DNA from: Amoeboaphelidium protococcarum
Taxonomy: Eukaryota; Aphelidiomycota; Aphelidea
DNA length: 64,000 nt
Reading direction: 5' to 3'
Assembly: GCA_023515745.1 (NCBI GenBank)
Contig: JALECJ010000056.1
Span: 977,409 to 1,041,408 of the forward strand
The notes beneath the pieces are model-generated. The model ran no database searches. It was given only the letters and a program-made list of their open reading frames with translations, and had not been told where the DNA came from. Every line of letters begins with the position of its first letter. The first letter of the stretch is position 1. Position numbers and translations under genes: made by a program. This document shows positions 11,688 through 23,914 of the stretch, piece by piece.

Positions 11688-14356
11688 ATGCCCGTACCAT
11701 CACCTCCGGTTGACACCTTTTAGTTATTGTACAGTCAGTTTACATAAGGATGTGGGAGTGAATATTGCAAATGCTCTCTTTGCAAGAGTTGTATCGGTGG
11801 TCCTAGTGAAATATTGGCAGGTACAGTACTAATCTTATTTTAAATTTTATTGACATTAATGATTGCGTGACTTCTTAATACTCTTTATCTAGTGTAGGCT
11901 TGGATTAATTGGAATTGAATGCTTTGGCACTTGAATACTCTGCGCATACAAATGCCCATAAGATGTTGTGTCTATGTACTGACAATCAAGTCTAGTCTGA
12001 TGATTAGAGTCAAGTCGTTGTGACTCGTCCTGTTAATATGTCAGAGTAAGATCCAGTCGTGGATACCTTCAGAAGTAGTGTAATACTGGAGTAGAGTAGC
12101 TTCTAGTCTTATAAACACTTTATGCGATTATTTGATTGCTCTAATAATTTTGATGAAATAGTGGCTGCATGGCATAAATTGATGGATTTATAGTCAGGTA
12201 CATAAGAGAATATTACTATGATTTAGGATTAGAAAGTTGGGTATAATTTTATCATCACAGAGGGTATCAAGTCTATATGTTAGAGGCTTTCGTAATTTAT
12301 TGCGAGTGGAGAAATTGAGTTGAATAGATAGCTAACTCAATAAGCAGCAAGTGTCAATGAACAGTCTGCTGATTTATCGTAAGATTAGCTCAGTCCTATT
12401 GAGATTTTCAAATGTATTTAGATTCTTCTCAGTTGTCCTCTGATATACTTGGAGGATTATTACAGCACTAATGTTGATGCTTAGATTTCTATATGTCAAT
12501 TAATTTCATCAATACGAGGTGGAGTCAAAATTTAGTTTGTTACCTATATGGTGCAAGAGTATATGAAAGTAAAAGATCCCCATCACCGATTTGTCACAGC
12601 TTTAGGACATCTTCTCTTGTTAAAGAAGGTATTTTGTTAATATTATAAGTTTTAAGTTGGGAATTAATAAGATCTGAGTAAATGTTTAATGATATCTGCT
12701 GCGAGATGCTTGAGCATTTTCTACAATATCAGTGAGAATATGGCCGCAAAATATCCTTTTACTGAATCTATTCATCACTTTGACGGATATCAGATGAAAG
12801 ACTTGATTCCGTTCTGGTATTTTTAGTGCACTATCATGGTCAGTCATGACTTTATTTAATAATATAGTGCAGGAGGTTGTTATGATCTGGCTATTTAAAA
12901 GTATGCTTCTCTATTGAAAGATTCGCATATCAGTGCGAGTAATGTTCAAGATGTAAATCGGCTCTATTTCCACAATTTGGACTTGCACCTGTCTGCAGAT
13001 AACCAGAAGAGACTTTAAAATAATTTCAACATCCTGAATTATCCATTTTTGATTGATACGGAGATGAAGATAAAGTTGCTTCGATTAGAGTCATTATGCT
13101 TCATGAGCACTTAATTTGAAGACGCTTTCGTTAATCAAGGCTGGTCGAATGCATTAAACAAGATTTCTTTATCTCATGATTCCTCTCGCGCTATAGCTTT
13201 GCTAAAGAGTTCTGCTAATCCGTATCTAGTTCTCTGTGTGGATCGATTGAACCTGATTAATAGTACTCTTTAATAACTCTAGGAGAAAAGAGCTGATCTC
13301 CATAAACCTTTGAAAGTTTAATTTATCAATGAAGAAGGACTTGATTAAGGTGGAGTTTAGAAAGAGTTCTTTCAGCTTTGTATTGAGTATCTACTTGGTG
13401 CTGATTCCCGTTTATTCGCCGCTGATGAGGATTCTGAATTGCTTTGGATACAACGGAGCACCGCAGCTTCGGAAAATTTATACTGGCTTGTTGGTGTTTT
13501 GATTGGATTGGCTTTGTACAATAATGTGATGATAAATTTACAGTTTCCTGTCATCATGTACAAATATTTGCTTAATGTCGACCATTAGCCAACCTTTGCG
13601 GATTACTGTTAACTGAAGCCGGAGACTGGAAGAAATTTGCTAAAGATACTGCAGTGGGACGAAGATTTGGATGGCTCATTGAAAGATATCTTATGCTTGA
13701 ATTTCACTATTCAGCTCGATGATGGCGCCTCAGTTGATCTTATCAGGAATGGTGGAAGCGTGGAAGTCGACGCTCAGAATAGGGAATTGTATGTCCAAAA
13801 GTTTGTTGAATATCATATGTACACCGCCGTAGTTGATTAGATAAAGTCATTTCACTCTGGTTTCTGGCAAGTCATATCTGGTCCTTAATTTATTACACGT
13901 TGGTAAAATGTGAATAATAGCGAATATCCGTACATTGTTAAGATGCTAAGGCCCGAGGAACTCTGTATAATTCTTTGTGGAACGTTAGATAATCAGTCAG
14001 TGTTGATGTTCTCTTCTGAAATATTTGGCACTCTATACAAGAATTACGTGTTGGATGGTGGTTTTACAAAAGATTCTCCACAGATTATAGCATTTTGGGA
14101 TACAGTGATAAATCAGTTCAGTAATAATTAACGGAGAAAGCTGTATGAGTTTATCACTGCGAGTGATAGAGTTCCATTCGATAGATTTGAATCTATAGTC
14201 ATCACAATACAAAAGAATGGTACAACTTCCACACGCTTACCTACATCTATGACATGTTTTAACAGATTACTGCTGCCGTAGTATGACACTGTGGAGCAAA
14301 TGCAACGATGCCTTAGTTTAGCGATTGAAGAGAGTAAAGGTTTTGGCTTAGTTTGA
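11688..14356 (+). CDS. UBE3A-like: UBE3A-like HECT E3 ubiquitin ligase with AZUL zinc finger
   Basis: 863 residues from two exons, 11688-11820 and 11898-14356. The 77-nt intron starts GTACAG and ends TGTAG; without it the frame hits TGA at 11870-11872. The N-terminus has an AZUL zinc-binding motif (FTQGCGSEYCKCSLCKSC), the hallmark of UBE3A. A helical middle follows, then a full HECT domain with GLDQGGVQKEFF and, near the end, STRLPTSMTCFNRLLLP. The catalytic Cys lies 33 residues before the C-terminus, as in UBE3A, and the tail ends KGFGLV. It transfers ubiquitin from an E2 through this Cys. Length is close to human UBE3A. Fungi in general lack AZUL-HECT proteins, so this marks an early-branching or holozoan-like gene set. 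Confidence 0.92.
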
Positions 14357-14574
14357 AGTTGTTGAATTGGCAAGATTATGTATTTCGATAACTCTATAGT
14401 CATTCACAACAAGCAAGCCTGTGATCGGCATCGTCGCGTACTTGGATGCATGAATGACTAACTTTTGAATTTAAAACATGATCAGTTACAAAATCACATT
14501 GTATATTATCATCATCCTTTTTCAAAACTATAAAACAACTAATTCATATAAAAGAGTTAACCCAAACATTTAGA

Positions 14575-17500
14575 TCAAGTGGAGACTTTGAGTTGAGGCT
14601 CATTGTTGTTGCTGCTTCTGGATCTTCTCAACACCAGTTCAGTGCCAGTCTACAACGCACGCTCTCCCTTCTCCAACAATCTATACAGCGTCTCCAATTT
14701 AGCCTCGTACTTTCTAACGACAGAATCAACATCCTGACCAGCAGGTGTGGGAGGCACAATTCTAGACTTGCCACGATTCTACTAATGAGCCGGCGTGAGA
14801 ATACCACTCTAAAGCTGTTGGATAGTCCTATTGAATTAATCGACACTTTTACGAGAGATGTCATTAAATTCCAGATCATCGACCACCAGCTCACTCTCAC
14901 GGAGTTGATGAGATTTATCTTCCTTCAACACGACGGCAGCCTCGTTTAATCTCCTCATGATAAGACTAGTCTCTTTGGTATGGCTAGACAATTATTGACG
15001 CAGATTTTCTCTCTCTTGACGTAAGTTGGCGATCTGCTCCTTGTACTAATCAACTTCCAACACCTTCTTGGTCAGTTCATCTTGCACCTTCTTCACCATT
15101 CTCTTCAACTACTTTCGCGAGTCTTCATGCTTTGAGTACTGCTTAGACAGTTGATCCAGTTATAGCGATAACTGGCTCACCTTGCTATTACTCTGATCTA
15201 CCTCAGCAGATAGTTATTAAATACGATTCTCTTTCGCTTAAAGTTGCTACTAGTCGACACTTTATTCTTTAAGCTGCTTCATCTAAGCCGATTGGATCTC
15301 TAAAGACTTTTTGATCTCATCCAGTTCTGCGACTAGACTCTTCTTCTCATTCTTATCTATCAATAACTCGTCCTCTTTAGCAGCAAGCAGATTACGAACT
15401 GATACAACTTCATGTCTAAGCTCTTCATTCACCTAATACAGCTCACTAGTCATCTTCTCCAAATGATCCTACTACGATTAGAATTCAGAAAGTTCAGTTT
15501 CCAGAGCAGCGACTGCTTCAGCCTAGCTAGACTAAACTTCTTCCAACTATTGCAAAGCCAGATCCTTTTCTTCTATCAGCAATTCACCTTTTTTCTACCA
15601 TTCGTCTAGCTGCATTTGAATTAGAAGAATCTGAGCCTCCTGAGTCTACAGCTTGGACCTCAAATCTCTAGATTCATCGTCATAACGCTTTTCAGCATTG
15701 GATAGAAGCTAATCTTTAGCCTACAGATCAGACTTCAGATTACCAAGAAGAGCCTCGTATTTCAACTACTCAGATTGCATCAATTCCTATTGCTATTGCA
15801 TACGCAAGTTCGCATCATCCAACTCCACCTAGAGAGTATCCGCTTTAGCTTAAAGTTCAGAATTCGCAACGAAAATCTCATCAAGACGATTCTGCAATAG
15901 ACTCGCCTTTTCTACATACTGATTAGGAACCTTCTTGAGCAAGTGATTGACTGAAGCACATTCATCACGAAGAAGCTAAATCTCATCACTCTTGACTTAC
16001 ACTGATCTTTCAAAAGCTTATACAACATTCTAAAGCTAATCACGCTCATGTTAAATCAGCTTCAAGTTATCCTTGACCACGGCCGTCTCTGATTACAGGT
16101 CCTTCTTTTCCTTCAGCAGCTGATCCTTCTACTACTTCAGACAATCCATATCGTAACTATTTTCTATTGCGATTTGCTCCATTCGATGCATTTTATTTTC
16201 TAAATCCTAGATTATTTGCTAGTTCTGACTCAAAGACTTACTTTAATCTGCCAATTACGCCATCAGTACACTCGTCCTTGAATCCAGTTATTCTCTCTAG
16301 CAATCGACAGTACTACATACGGAATTCAACAGCCACTCATTTTAATTATTCAGATCAGACAGTTTTTGTATATTGACATCGTTCTCAGCCATCAATTACG
16401 ACTGTTAAGCATTCACCAACTTCAATTAAGCGGCATATTCTCTTGCATCCTTGAGATCACGCTCCAAACGGTCCTTTTCACTCAGAGCCTGTTCAAACTA
16501 CTTGGATACTTCTTTAACCATGGAAGACTTATCCTACAATGAGTGCACGAGTTCATCAAACTTTGTCTGTACTTTCAATTTCTCCTACTCTATAACATCA
16601 CATCTGTCCAGCACCTCCTTCAACTCAGCCTCCTTATCATTCATCTCACTCTTAATCTAACACAGTTCTTACTCAATAATTTCATTCCTATCCTTCAACT
16701 GCTAGCCCTTTGCACTAAGCTCAATCTTTTCATTGATTACAACTTCCAGCTGATTTTTGAATTAACTAGACTGAGATTACGCGGATTATAACTGCTCCTC
16801 CAACTAGTGAACCTTCTTATTGAGAAGAGAGCGAATATGTGACTACTCTTACAAATGAGCAGTCTCCAGATCGACAACAACTTCATCAATCTCAATCTAA
16901 GCTTGCTCAAACTACCTCTCCAGTTTACGGCATCTTTTACTCAAAATATCATTCTAACTGCTCTATTCAGAGAGCTGCGTCTGCAGATCTGCCTTCTCAA
17001 TCTTTGACTACCGCAATTGTGAAGACAATAATACAATCTTATCCGATGACTGCGCCAACTCCTCACTCAACTATTCGCATTAATCCTTCAGAGAACGTTC
17101 CTTCTACGTAAGCTGCTACACTTGAGACACCAGAGTATTATTCTCGACGACTGAATTAAGACTTTTATTCATCTAAAGTTTCTTCAACATATGAACCTGA
17201 GATTCAATCTGTGATAACCTTTCAATCAAACTAGTAAATTTCATCTACAATTCCTATTACAGATTACCAGCAGAGGCAGAATCAAAACCTTAAAGACATT
17301 CCAATAAAGATTGGGATTATTATAAAGCGGTATTCTGATGTTAAGCCAGCTCCAGTCTTACAAGATCATGATCATGTTAGATAGAATCTATAGACACCTC
17401 CAACTTCTGAATTGATGCAACTTTCTTCTCCAAATCCTTAGACAAAGACAGTTTCTCAGCCTTCTCCCTCTCCAATTGCGATATGACAGAGGAATACTTA

Positions 17501-20268
17501 TCACACATGGTATCCATATCAGACTTCAGCTGCGACATAGCAAGTGATTTCTATTCCAAGGACAGCATCAACTCTTGATCCTTGGAAGAGCTCGCACTAA
17601 CAATATCCTGATACTGTGACTGCAGAGCATCAAACTATTGTTACAACTATTAGAATTTGACCAAGGTAGACTTTTAGTCGGCAAACTTGTCTACCATCTA
17701 CTTCCTGAACATAGACAACTCATCCGATTGCAACAAACTTACAGAATCAGAAATGTACAATTGATCACCAACATAAGCCAAGAGATCAAAGCAACCAGAC
17801 AGCTTATCTTCAAAATCGTCCTTCTCCGTCTAAAGTAATGTAAGTGAGGATTTCAACTGCTCAAACTAGTCATCCTTCAATTTCAGCTAAGAAGTCAAAT
17901 TAGCAGCCTGTCGCTCAAACTCATCGCAAGTCTTTTCTATGACACCAATTTCCTAACGAGATTCCTTCAAAGCCTTCTTATACTTGACAGCCTGAGAACT
18001 AGCCTTATCAATTGTCTCTTTCAAGGTCCTAATATGATCCTGAGCATTCAGAAGCTCGTTGTTAAACTCTTCATTCACTCTAATCAGCTCTGATTTTAAT
18101 AAGTTTATCTCTTCCTCTTAATTCATTAAAGAAGTATCGTACAAATTTGACTTGCTTATATAGATTTCCAATTGCTACTAAAGACTGCCAATTTCCGACT
18201 CTTTACGCTAAATCTCTGAACGTAACATCTGCACAGTAGACTCAATGTCGGATAGCTGTTAACTCAGATCTTCCTGCTTCTTCAGCAGCTAGTCATTCTC
18301 TTCGCTCAAATCATTATTGGCTTATACCAACTCTTGATTGGTGCTTTCAGCTGCTAGCTTCTCTCTTTCAATCGCCGAGAGCTTTTACTTAATACTTTCA
18401 ACTTCAGCTTGCAGATCCGCATTTTAACGCTCGAAACTGGACAGACTTTATGATTATAAAGATTGCTTTGAAGTCATCTACGCCTGACTTTAAAGTTCTG
18501 ATATCTACTTTTACAAAGACTATAATTACTGCTACAGCTCTAGTTTCTCTTCTGCGACAATCTCAAGATCCAAAATCTTCTCTTCCAACTCAACTTTCTT
18601 CTATTCAAGCTCATCTCTAACCAGTGCAAACTATCTATCCTTCTCCTTTAGTCTCTCAGTCGTCTCAGTACTATACTAAGCGTTCGAATTCTCGGCTGTA
18701 TGTCTCAACGAACGAACTAAAGATTCAGCCTTCTCCAACATTGTCTTATACTTGTCTCTCTACTCCACACAAGTATTCAGACTCTGACGAAGAAGCATCA
18801 AACTTTTCTCCTTTTCATTCGCATTAGCCTCCAGACTTTCAATGCGATCCTGTTGAGCATCAGATAACTTGATCTAATCCTTGAGAAGTACAACTTCCTA
18901 CTAAGCAGACTGCAGCCTGGTCTGGGTCAGAATGAGTTGATTATTAGCAGATTGCAATTGAGACTACAGCTCTTCCACCTCAGCCGTCAACAGTTACTCC
19001 TAATCGGCAATGTCATTATCTTCGACGGGCATCTCTTTCAGTGCAGTATGAGCGTGGCGCAACAAACTTTGATACTACCTGACATCAGATTTGTCTTTAA
19101 GAATGAACTGCAACTATTCATTGAGATTTTGACACTTGGTACTAAGCTGGTCCTTCTCTCTCTTCAAAGTATGCACTTGATACTCCAATTTTTCAATCTT
19201 TGCATCATTGCATTCAACAGCGCTGCTTATCACTTCAGGCTATTTCTGATTCAATTTCTCTGTTAACTCTTCAACTTCTTTCTTAAGGCTCTCAATAATA
19301 TTCAAGCTTTCACTATCACCGAGAGATACCTAATGACTTCTAATAGCACTGACCAGCTCCTGACCAGCCACGACAATGCTGTCAATAACATTATCATTAC
19401 CATTCGATTACATAAAAGTATTTTCAGCAATTTCAAAAGACATGTGAGGATTGCCACCTTTATTAGACGCAACCGTACTCTGAGCAGAGCTAATGAAATT
19501 AAAACCAACCTTGGAATTCGTAGGAGTAGAAGATCTCGGATAACCAGATTAAGATAGAGACTGCTAGAGCCTCAAAATATCATCAAGTAACTTTTCACCA
19601 AGCTATAACAGACTTGAGTTATCCTTCTTAAAAAGATCCACATTACGCGGTATAGACTACTATTTCGACTCCAAATTTAGCACGTCAGCATTCGAATTTT
19701 GAGCACTCATACCAGCATCATCAGCATTAGAGACCTTCCCATTCTTCGATACTATCTACTACTACTTCCTGACAGGAGAAGAGGCAATAAAGTCTCTCAA
19801 CTATGATATTCTCTTATCAAACTCATTCTTCTTACTAGACGCAAATTACTCCAAACCGGCAACAAAATCAACAGATACATCAGCAGAATGAACTTCAGAG
19901 CCAAACTCACTGTATATACTAGAATTTGTATTACTCAATCTGTTATCTTAACTCGCCATGATTCTACGCTCAGACTCATCCACAATAGACTAACAGTCCT
20001 TAACAATGCTAGCCTAGACTTGGCCCGACTTCTAACCTTCGCCAAGTTTTCGCATCACTGCAGACAGCGCATTCTTCAGCTATTGACACTTATTGCTACA
20101 ATTCTTGTTATCATTCTCCAGCTAAAACATATTGTCCATAAGAGAGTCCCGCTCCACCTACATAGCATCCAGCATCTGCTTCAGGTCGGACACTGTACTC
20201 TACAATTTTTCATTCTCATTCTCCAAAACAGTTCTGTTGGCTGAACTAAATTCCGCCAACTAAGTCAT
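14575..20268 (-). CDS. Giant coiled-coil protein (1897 aa)
   Basis: ATG 20268, TGA 14575-14577. I read every in-frame triplet across 5.7 kb and found no other TGA. The first 120 residues begin the coiled coil (LENENEKLQSTVSDLK). Residues about 120-310 are Ser/Asn-rich and less ordered. From about 320 to 1790 it is nearly continuous heptad-type coil, very rich in Gln, Glu, Lys and Leu. The C-terminal 100 residues are less coiled, with IVPPTPAG followed by a short helix (YEAKLETLYRLLEKG) and a basic end. Size and architecture fit golgins, spindle-pole or centrosome scaffolds, or motor-less tethers. I see no GRIP, motor or transmembrane segment, so the function is open. It is divergent from the ACSF3-like gene over a 295-bp shared promoter. 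Confidence 0.8.
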
Positions 20269-20563
20269 CAAATTGAAGCCTTGACCAAAAATGGATTCTA
20301 TCTAAAAATTGATTGACAACTAATTACACTATATACAGTAGTACCAAATTATGATATTGCTCCTCCTACACTATGAACTAAAGAGTAAATACTGTAGATA
20401 AAGAGAGAACTTTTGTCGAGACAGAAGTGAAGTGAAACACGAAATGAAACGCGCGCTCTCTCTTTCTCCTTATTCCGTTTCAGCCGGTGTAAGATTGGAA
20501 TTCGATCAAATACTGTAACTAGAATCACGCGTGAACTATAGTACAGTAGTAATACTACGGTAA
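20269..20563. promoter_or_regulatory. Bidirectional promoter, coiled-coil gene and ACSF3
   Basis: Divergent starts on both sides. It contains a CGCGCGCTCTCTCTTTCTCC-type pyrimidine run near 20450-20470 and several short AT tracts. No gene seen. Confidence 0.45.
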
Positions 20564-22324
20564 ATGAGTTGGTTGTATTAAGCTAAATTTTCTAATCGAG
20601 TAGCGATCGCTGCTGGAAAGTAGTATAGTCTAAGTTATGGTCAGCTGTGGTAGTAGGCTTCAAAGATTGCTTCCCAATTGCCTCAACCAGAACGGTTTTA
20701 ATGGGGAGATCGTCAGTTGCGCCGACCTGTGCCTTTGATCTGCGAACCCACGCCGTAATTTGTCGTCCATCTGCTAGCTGGATGGCTTGCCAATCATATA
20801 ATGGTGCCGGTGAATCCTCACGTTGCTTCTGATGAGCTGGCTTATATGCTAGGGGATTTGCGATCAAGTGTCAGTCTTTGCCAGTCCAGTATATTCAAAT
20901 AACACCAGTAAGTCTTTAGTTAAAACAATTGCACTGCATTATAGTTTGAAAGAGATTTGATGACTATGGATCAAAGTTTACCTGGCTTTAAACTATTGAA
21001 TCTAGACAATTTGAGATAATAAGACAGTGGAACTTAGCGAAGTGATGGGTCAGAGGAGGATGAAACTTTAATTATTTACACTAGTGGTACTACTGCTCGG
21101 CCAAAAGGAGTTGTTCACACCAAAAAATCTTTACTCTCACAAATTATGGGCATGTCATAGGAATGGGAATGGACTGAGAAGGACAGAATCCTCAGTGTGC
21201 TCCCTCTTTATCACGTCCATGGATTGGTTAATGTCGTGTTGACCGCTATCTATCACGGTGCTTGTATTGAATTTCTCACTTGGAAAGATGCCCAATATGG
21301 CGATAAATCATAATAAAAACTCAAATATGGATTCAATGCTGAAGCATTTTGGTAACGGATATAGCAAGGAGGTCCTTCTTTAACTCTGTTTATGGCAGTT
21401 CCCACAATTTATACTAAACTGATAGAATCATTTAAGACTAAAAGTGTTGATGAATAGGCAAGATTAAGGCGGGCCTTGACTTTAAGAGACTCAAGCCCAT
21501 AATCCATCCATAATATTCGTCTATTTGTGAGTGGCAGCTCTGCTCTACCATCCTCAGTCTTTAAACAATGGGAACGAGATGTTTGTCGGGCTGAAAGTGA
21601 TGAAGATTTTTAGAGATTTAGGTTGCTGGAGAGGTATGGCATGACTGAGACTGGAATGGCGTTGACCAACCCATACAGAGGTGGTGATAAGCGTATTGAA
21701 GGATCTGTTGGTTATCCATTTCCTGGTGTGGAAGCTAAGCTTTCGCCTGGTATTGATGACCAAGGATGTACATATGATCGACCTTATAGCAATAATTAAC
21801 AGAGTGACGATGTTGGAAAGTTATTAATTAGAGGTGATAATCTGTTTAAAGAGTATTGGCTTAAGCCTAAAGAGACTGCTGAGTGTTTCGATGGCGATTG
21901 GTTCAAGACTGGAGATATTGCATAAAGGGAGCGTACCTAGGCCTCAATAGAGCAAGTCGATGTGCAAAGTTAAAGCAATAACATCTGTTATAAAATATTG
22001 GGACGTAATTCTGTTGATATAATCAAACATAAAGGTTATAAAGTGTCAGCTTTGGAAATTGAGCGTGTGCTACTTGAGATTGAAGGAGTTTAGGAAGCTT
22101 GTGTCGTTGGCTTGGATGATGACATGGAGAGTGGAGAAAGGATTGTAGCAGTTGTGGTGCCAAAAAAAGATCTTTAGGTAGACTCTGTGACACTGACGGA
22201 TAGTTTAAAACAAAGACTTAGTCGTTATAAACTCCCGTCTCAGTATGTTTTCATGGACACCCTTCCGCGCAATCCAATGGGCAAGGTGAATAAGAAGATC
22301 ATCAAGAAAATATTGAGAAAATGA
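20564..22324 (+). CDS. ACSF3: ACSF3-like acyl-CoA (malonyl-CoA) synthetase
   Basis: 586 residues, ATG 20564, TGA 22322, no intron. Adenylate-forming enzyme of the ANL superfamily; ACSF3 makes malonyl-CoA from malonate and ATP in mitochondria. Motifs in order: [13 protein letters not shown]-loop [28 protein letters not shown]5 motif [41 protein letters not shown], and the C-terminal catalytic lysine motif [16 protein letters not shown]-x-GMAL and [10 protein letters not shown] separate ACSF3 from generic fatty acyl-CoA ligases. The Gly usually found after TSGTT is Ala here ([10 protein letters not shown]). The N-terminus is short, so a clear mitochondrial presequence is not visible. The Gln-rich insert after WKDAQYGDK is peculiar to this gene. 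Confidence 0.92.
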
Positions 22325-22429
22325 CAAAAGAGCAGTTAAACTTCAAAGGTATTAAAACTCTTTTTTATTAAGCCATTCGCTTTCATTTTATCCAAAAATA
22401 TCTCTAATCCGACAACTAATTCGATCCTC

Positions 22430-23914
22430 TCAAATGCCAAGACCAGGGTAGTCAATCTGATTCGCGCTCAAATCATATGCGTCCATATCAGGCTATTGTT
22501 CATTGTCATTCGACTATTCGCTTTCGTAAGGATATGCACCGTATGACAATCCAGAGGCTCCTTGATGAGAGTCCACTTGTGGTGAAAATCTAGAATTTCT
22601 CCAAAATTTAGTTTCAAACTCTTCCTGATCACCATCAGCCTTGCGCTGCAGCTCTTCTAACAAAGGAGAAGAGTGAAGTCTTCCCCATGATTTCTAAACC
22701 GCCTAATGATCACTATAAGCCTTGCGCTGCAGCTTATTAAACAAAGTTTCAGAATCAGAGTGAGTACTTTCCGGATACTCTTATTAGGCCTAAAAACCAG
22801 GCCCACGTTGTTATATCTAAGAACGCAACGGAGAGTCATAATCAGCTTCACTATCAGCCTGACGAGACATCTGTTCTTCTTGAGATTTCAGTCTGGCCAC
22901 GTACTAAGCATCAGAACCTTCCTCTGGCTCTTAAGGATCAGAATCATAAGACTCGCCGTTTTCAGCTCTCTCAGACTCATAGAGACCACCATCATTCTCC
23001 TACTCATCTTCAGACTGAGCATCATCCATAGAATCTGAATTTTAAGCCTACTGAGGATAATCGTTGAAGATTGCATTGTACTGACGACCTTGAATATTCT
23101 CCTCGTCATATTCATTATCAGCGTATCCACCATACTGGTAATCAAACTGCAGGAGGGGAGTACGGAAGACAACAACATCCTTAGCCTTGCGCAGAAATCT
23201 GCTCTTGGCCACAATAAACTAGGCATAATACATACCATTCTCCTACAGAGGCTGGAATGGAAACTGATTAATCTCACCACTAGGAGTAATATCCTAAGAG
23301 GAGACAACCTGAGCTGAAGCAGCATCCACCACCTCAACTTTCAGACCTTTCAGAGCCTTCTAATCCTTCAACAGCTCAGTATTCCACTGCACCTGCACAA
23401 TGACACCGTCCATTGCACCCTGCTGACTACCAGCGACCTATAGCTGTGCATCAGCGACAAATCTCAGCTTCTTCTCTACAGCCTGAGCACCCAAACGAAC
23501 AATCGTAAACTTTTCAGATTCGCCCAGCTTAGAGCTAAAGAATCCAAACTTGTCCTTATAAATCTTCACAGTATACTTCTTGCCATCTTTAAAGTGGGCA
23601 CCATCAGGGATAGGGAATACAGTATCAATGAGACCATTAGACTCTAGCATCTACTCCTTAGTAATGGTCAGATCAGCCACGCGACTATCCAAGAAGAAGC
23701 CATTAGCATACAGACCAAGCACCATCTGCTTACCATCAAAAGATTCAGTATCAGCCAGAGTCAGCTGCAGCGGCGTAATAGACATCTCCTAATTCTGAGG
23801 ATTCACATACCACACCTCATTCTTCTTAGGGGAGTCTATAGTGACAATGAAATCACCAGCGGATATCAAAATTGATGCCAGAGACACAAAAAGCGCGTAA
23901 TTAAATAGCTTCAT
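22430..23914 (-). CDS. Secreted two-domain protein A with acidic Gln-rich tail
   Basis: 494 residues, ATG 23914, TGA 22430. A signal peptide of about 19 residues is followed by IDSPKKNEVWYVNPQNQ. Two beta-rich modules follow, ending near YTVKIYKDKFGFFSSK...EKFTIV and in YYAQFIVAKSRFLRKAKD. Residues about 280-494 are an acidic Asp/Glu/Gln/Ser-rich tail that contains a repeated unit, ELQRKADGDQ and KLQRKAYSDHQ. The core is almost identical to gene B (25389-26795) while the tails differ. The first module resembles the Kre9/Knh1 or Ser-Thr-rich secreted beta-sandwich of fungi (SP..N.VW...L.L...GKKYTV.I...S..F.I); this is inference. No GPI-type tail. Likely extracellular matrix or wall protein. 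Confidence 0.7.

Noticed and set aside
20592-20867. 91-codon minus-strand frame near the ACSF3 start
   Set aside because: The plus strand here encodes the conserved ACSF3 N-terminus ([12 protein letters not shown]), so the minus frame is a shadow.
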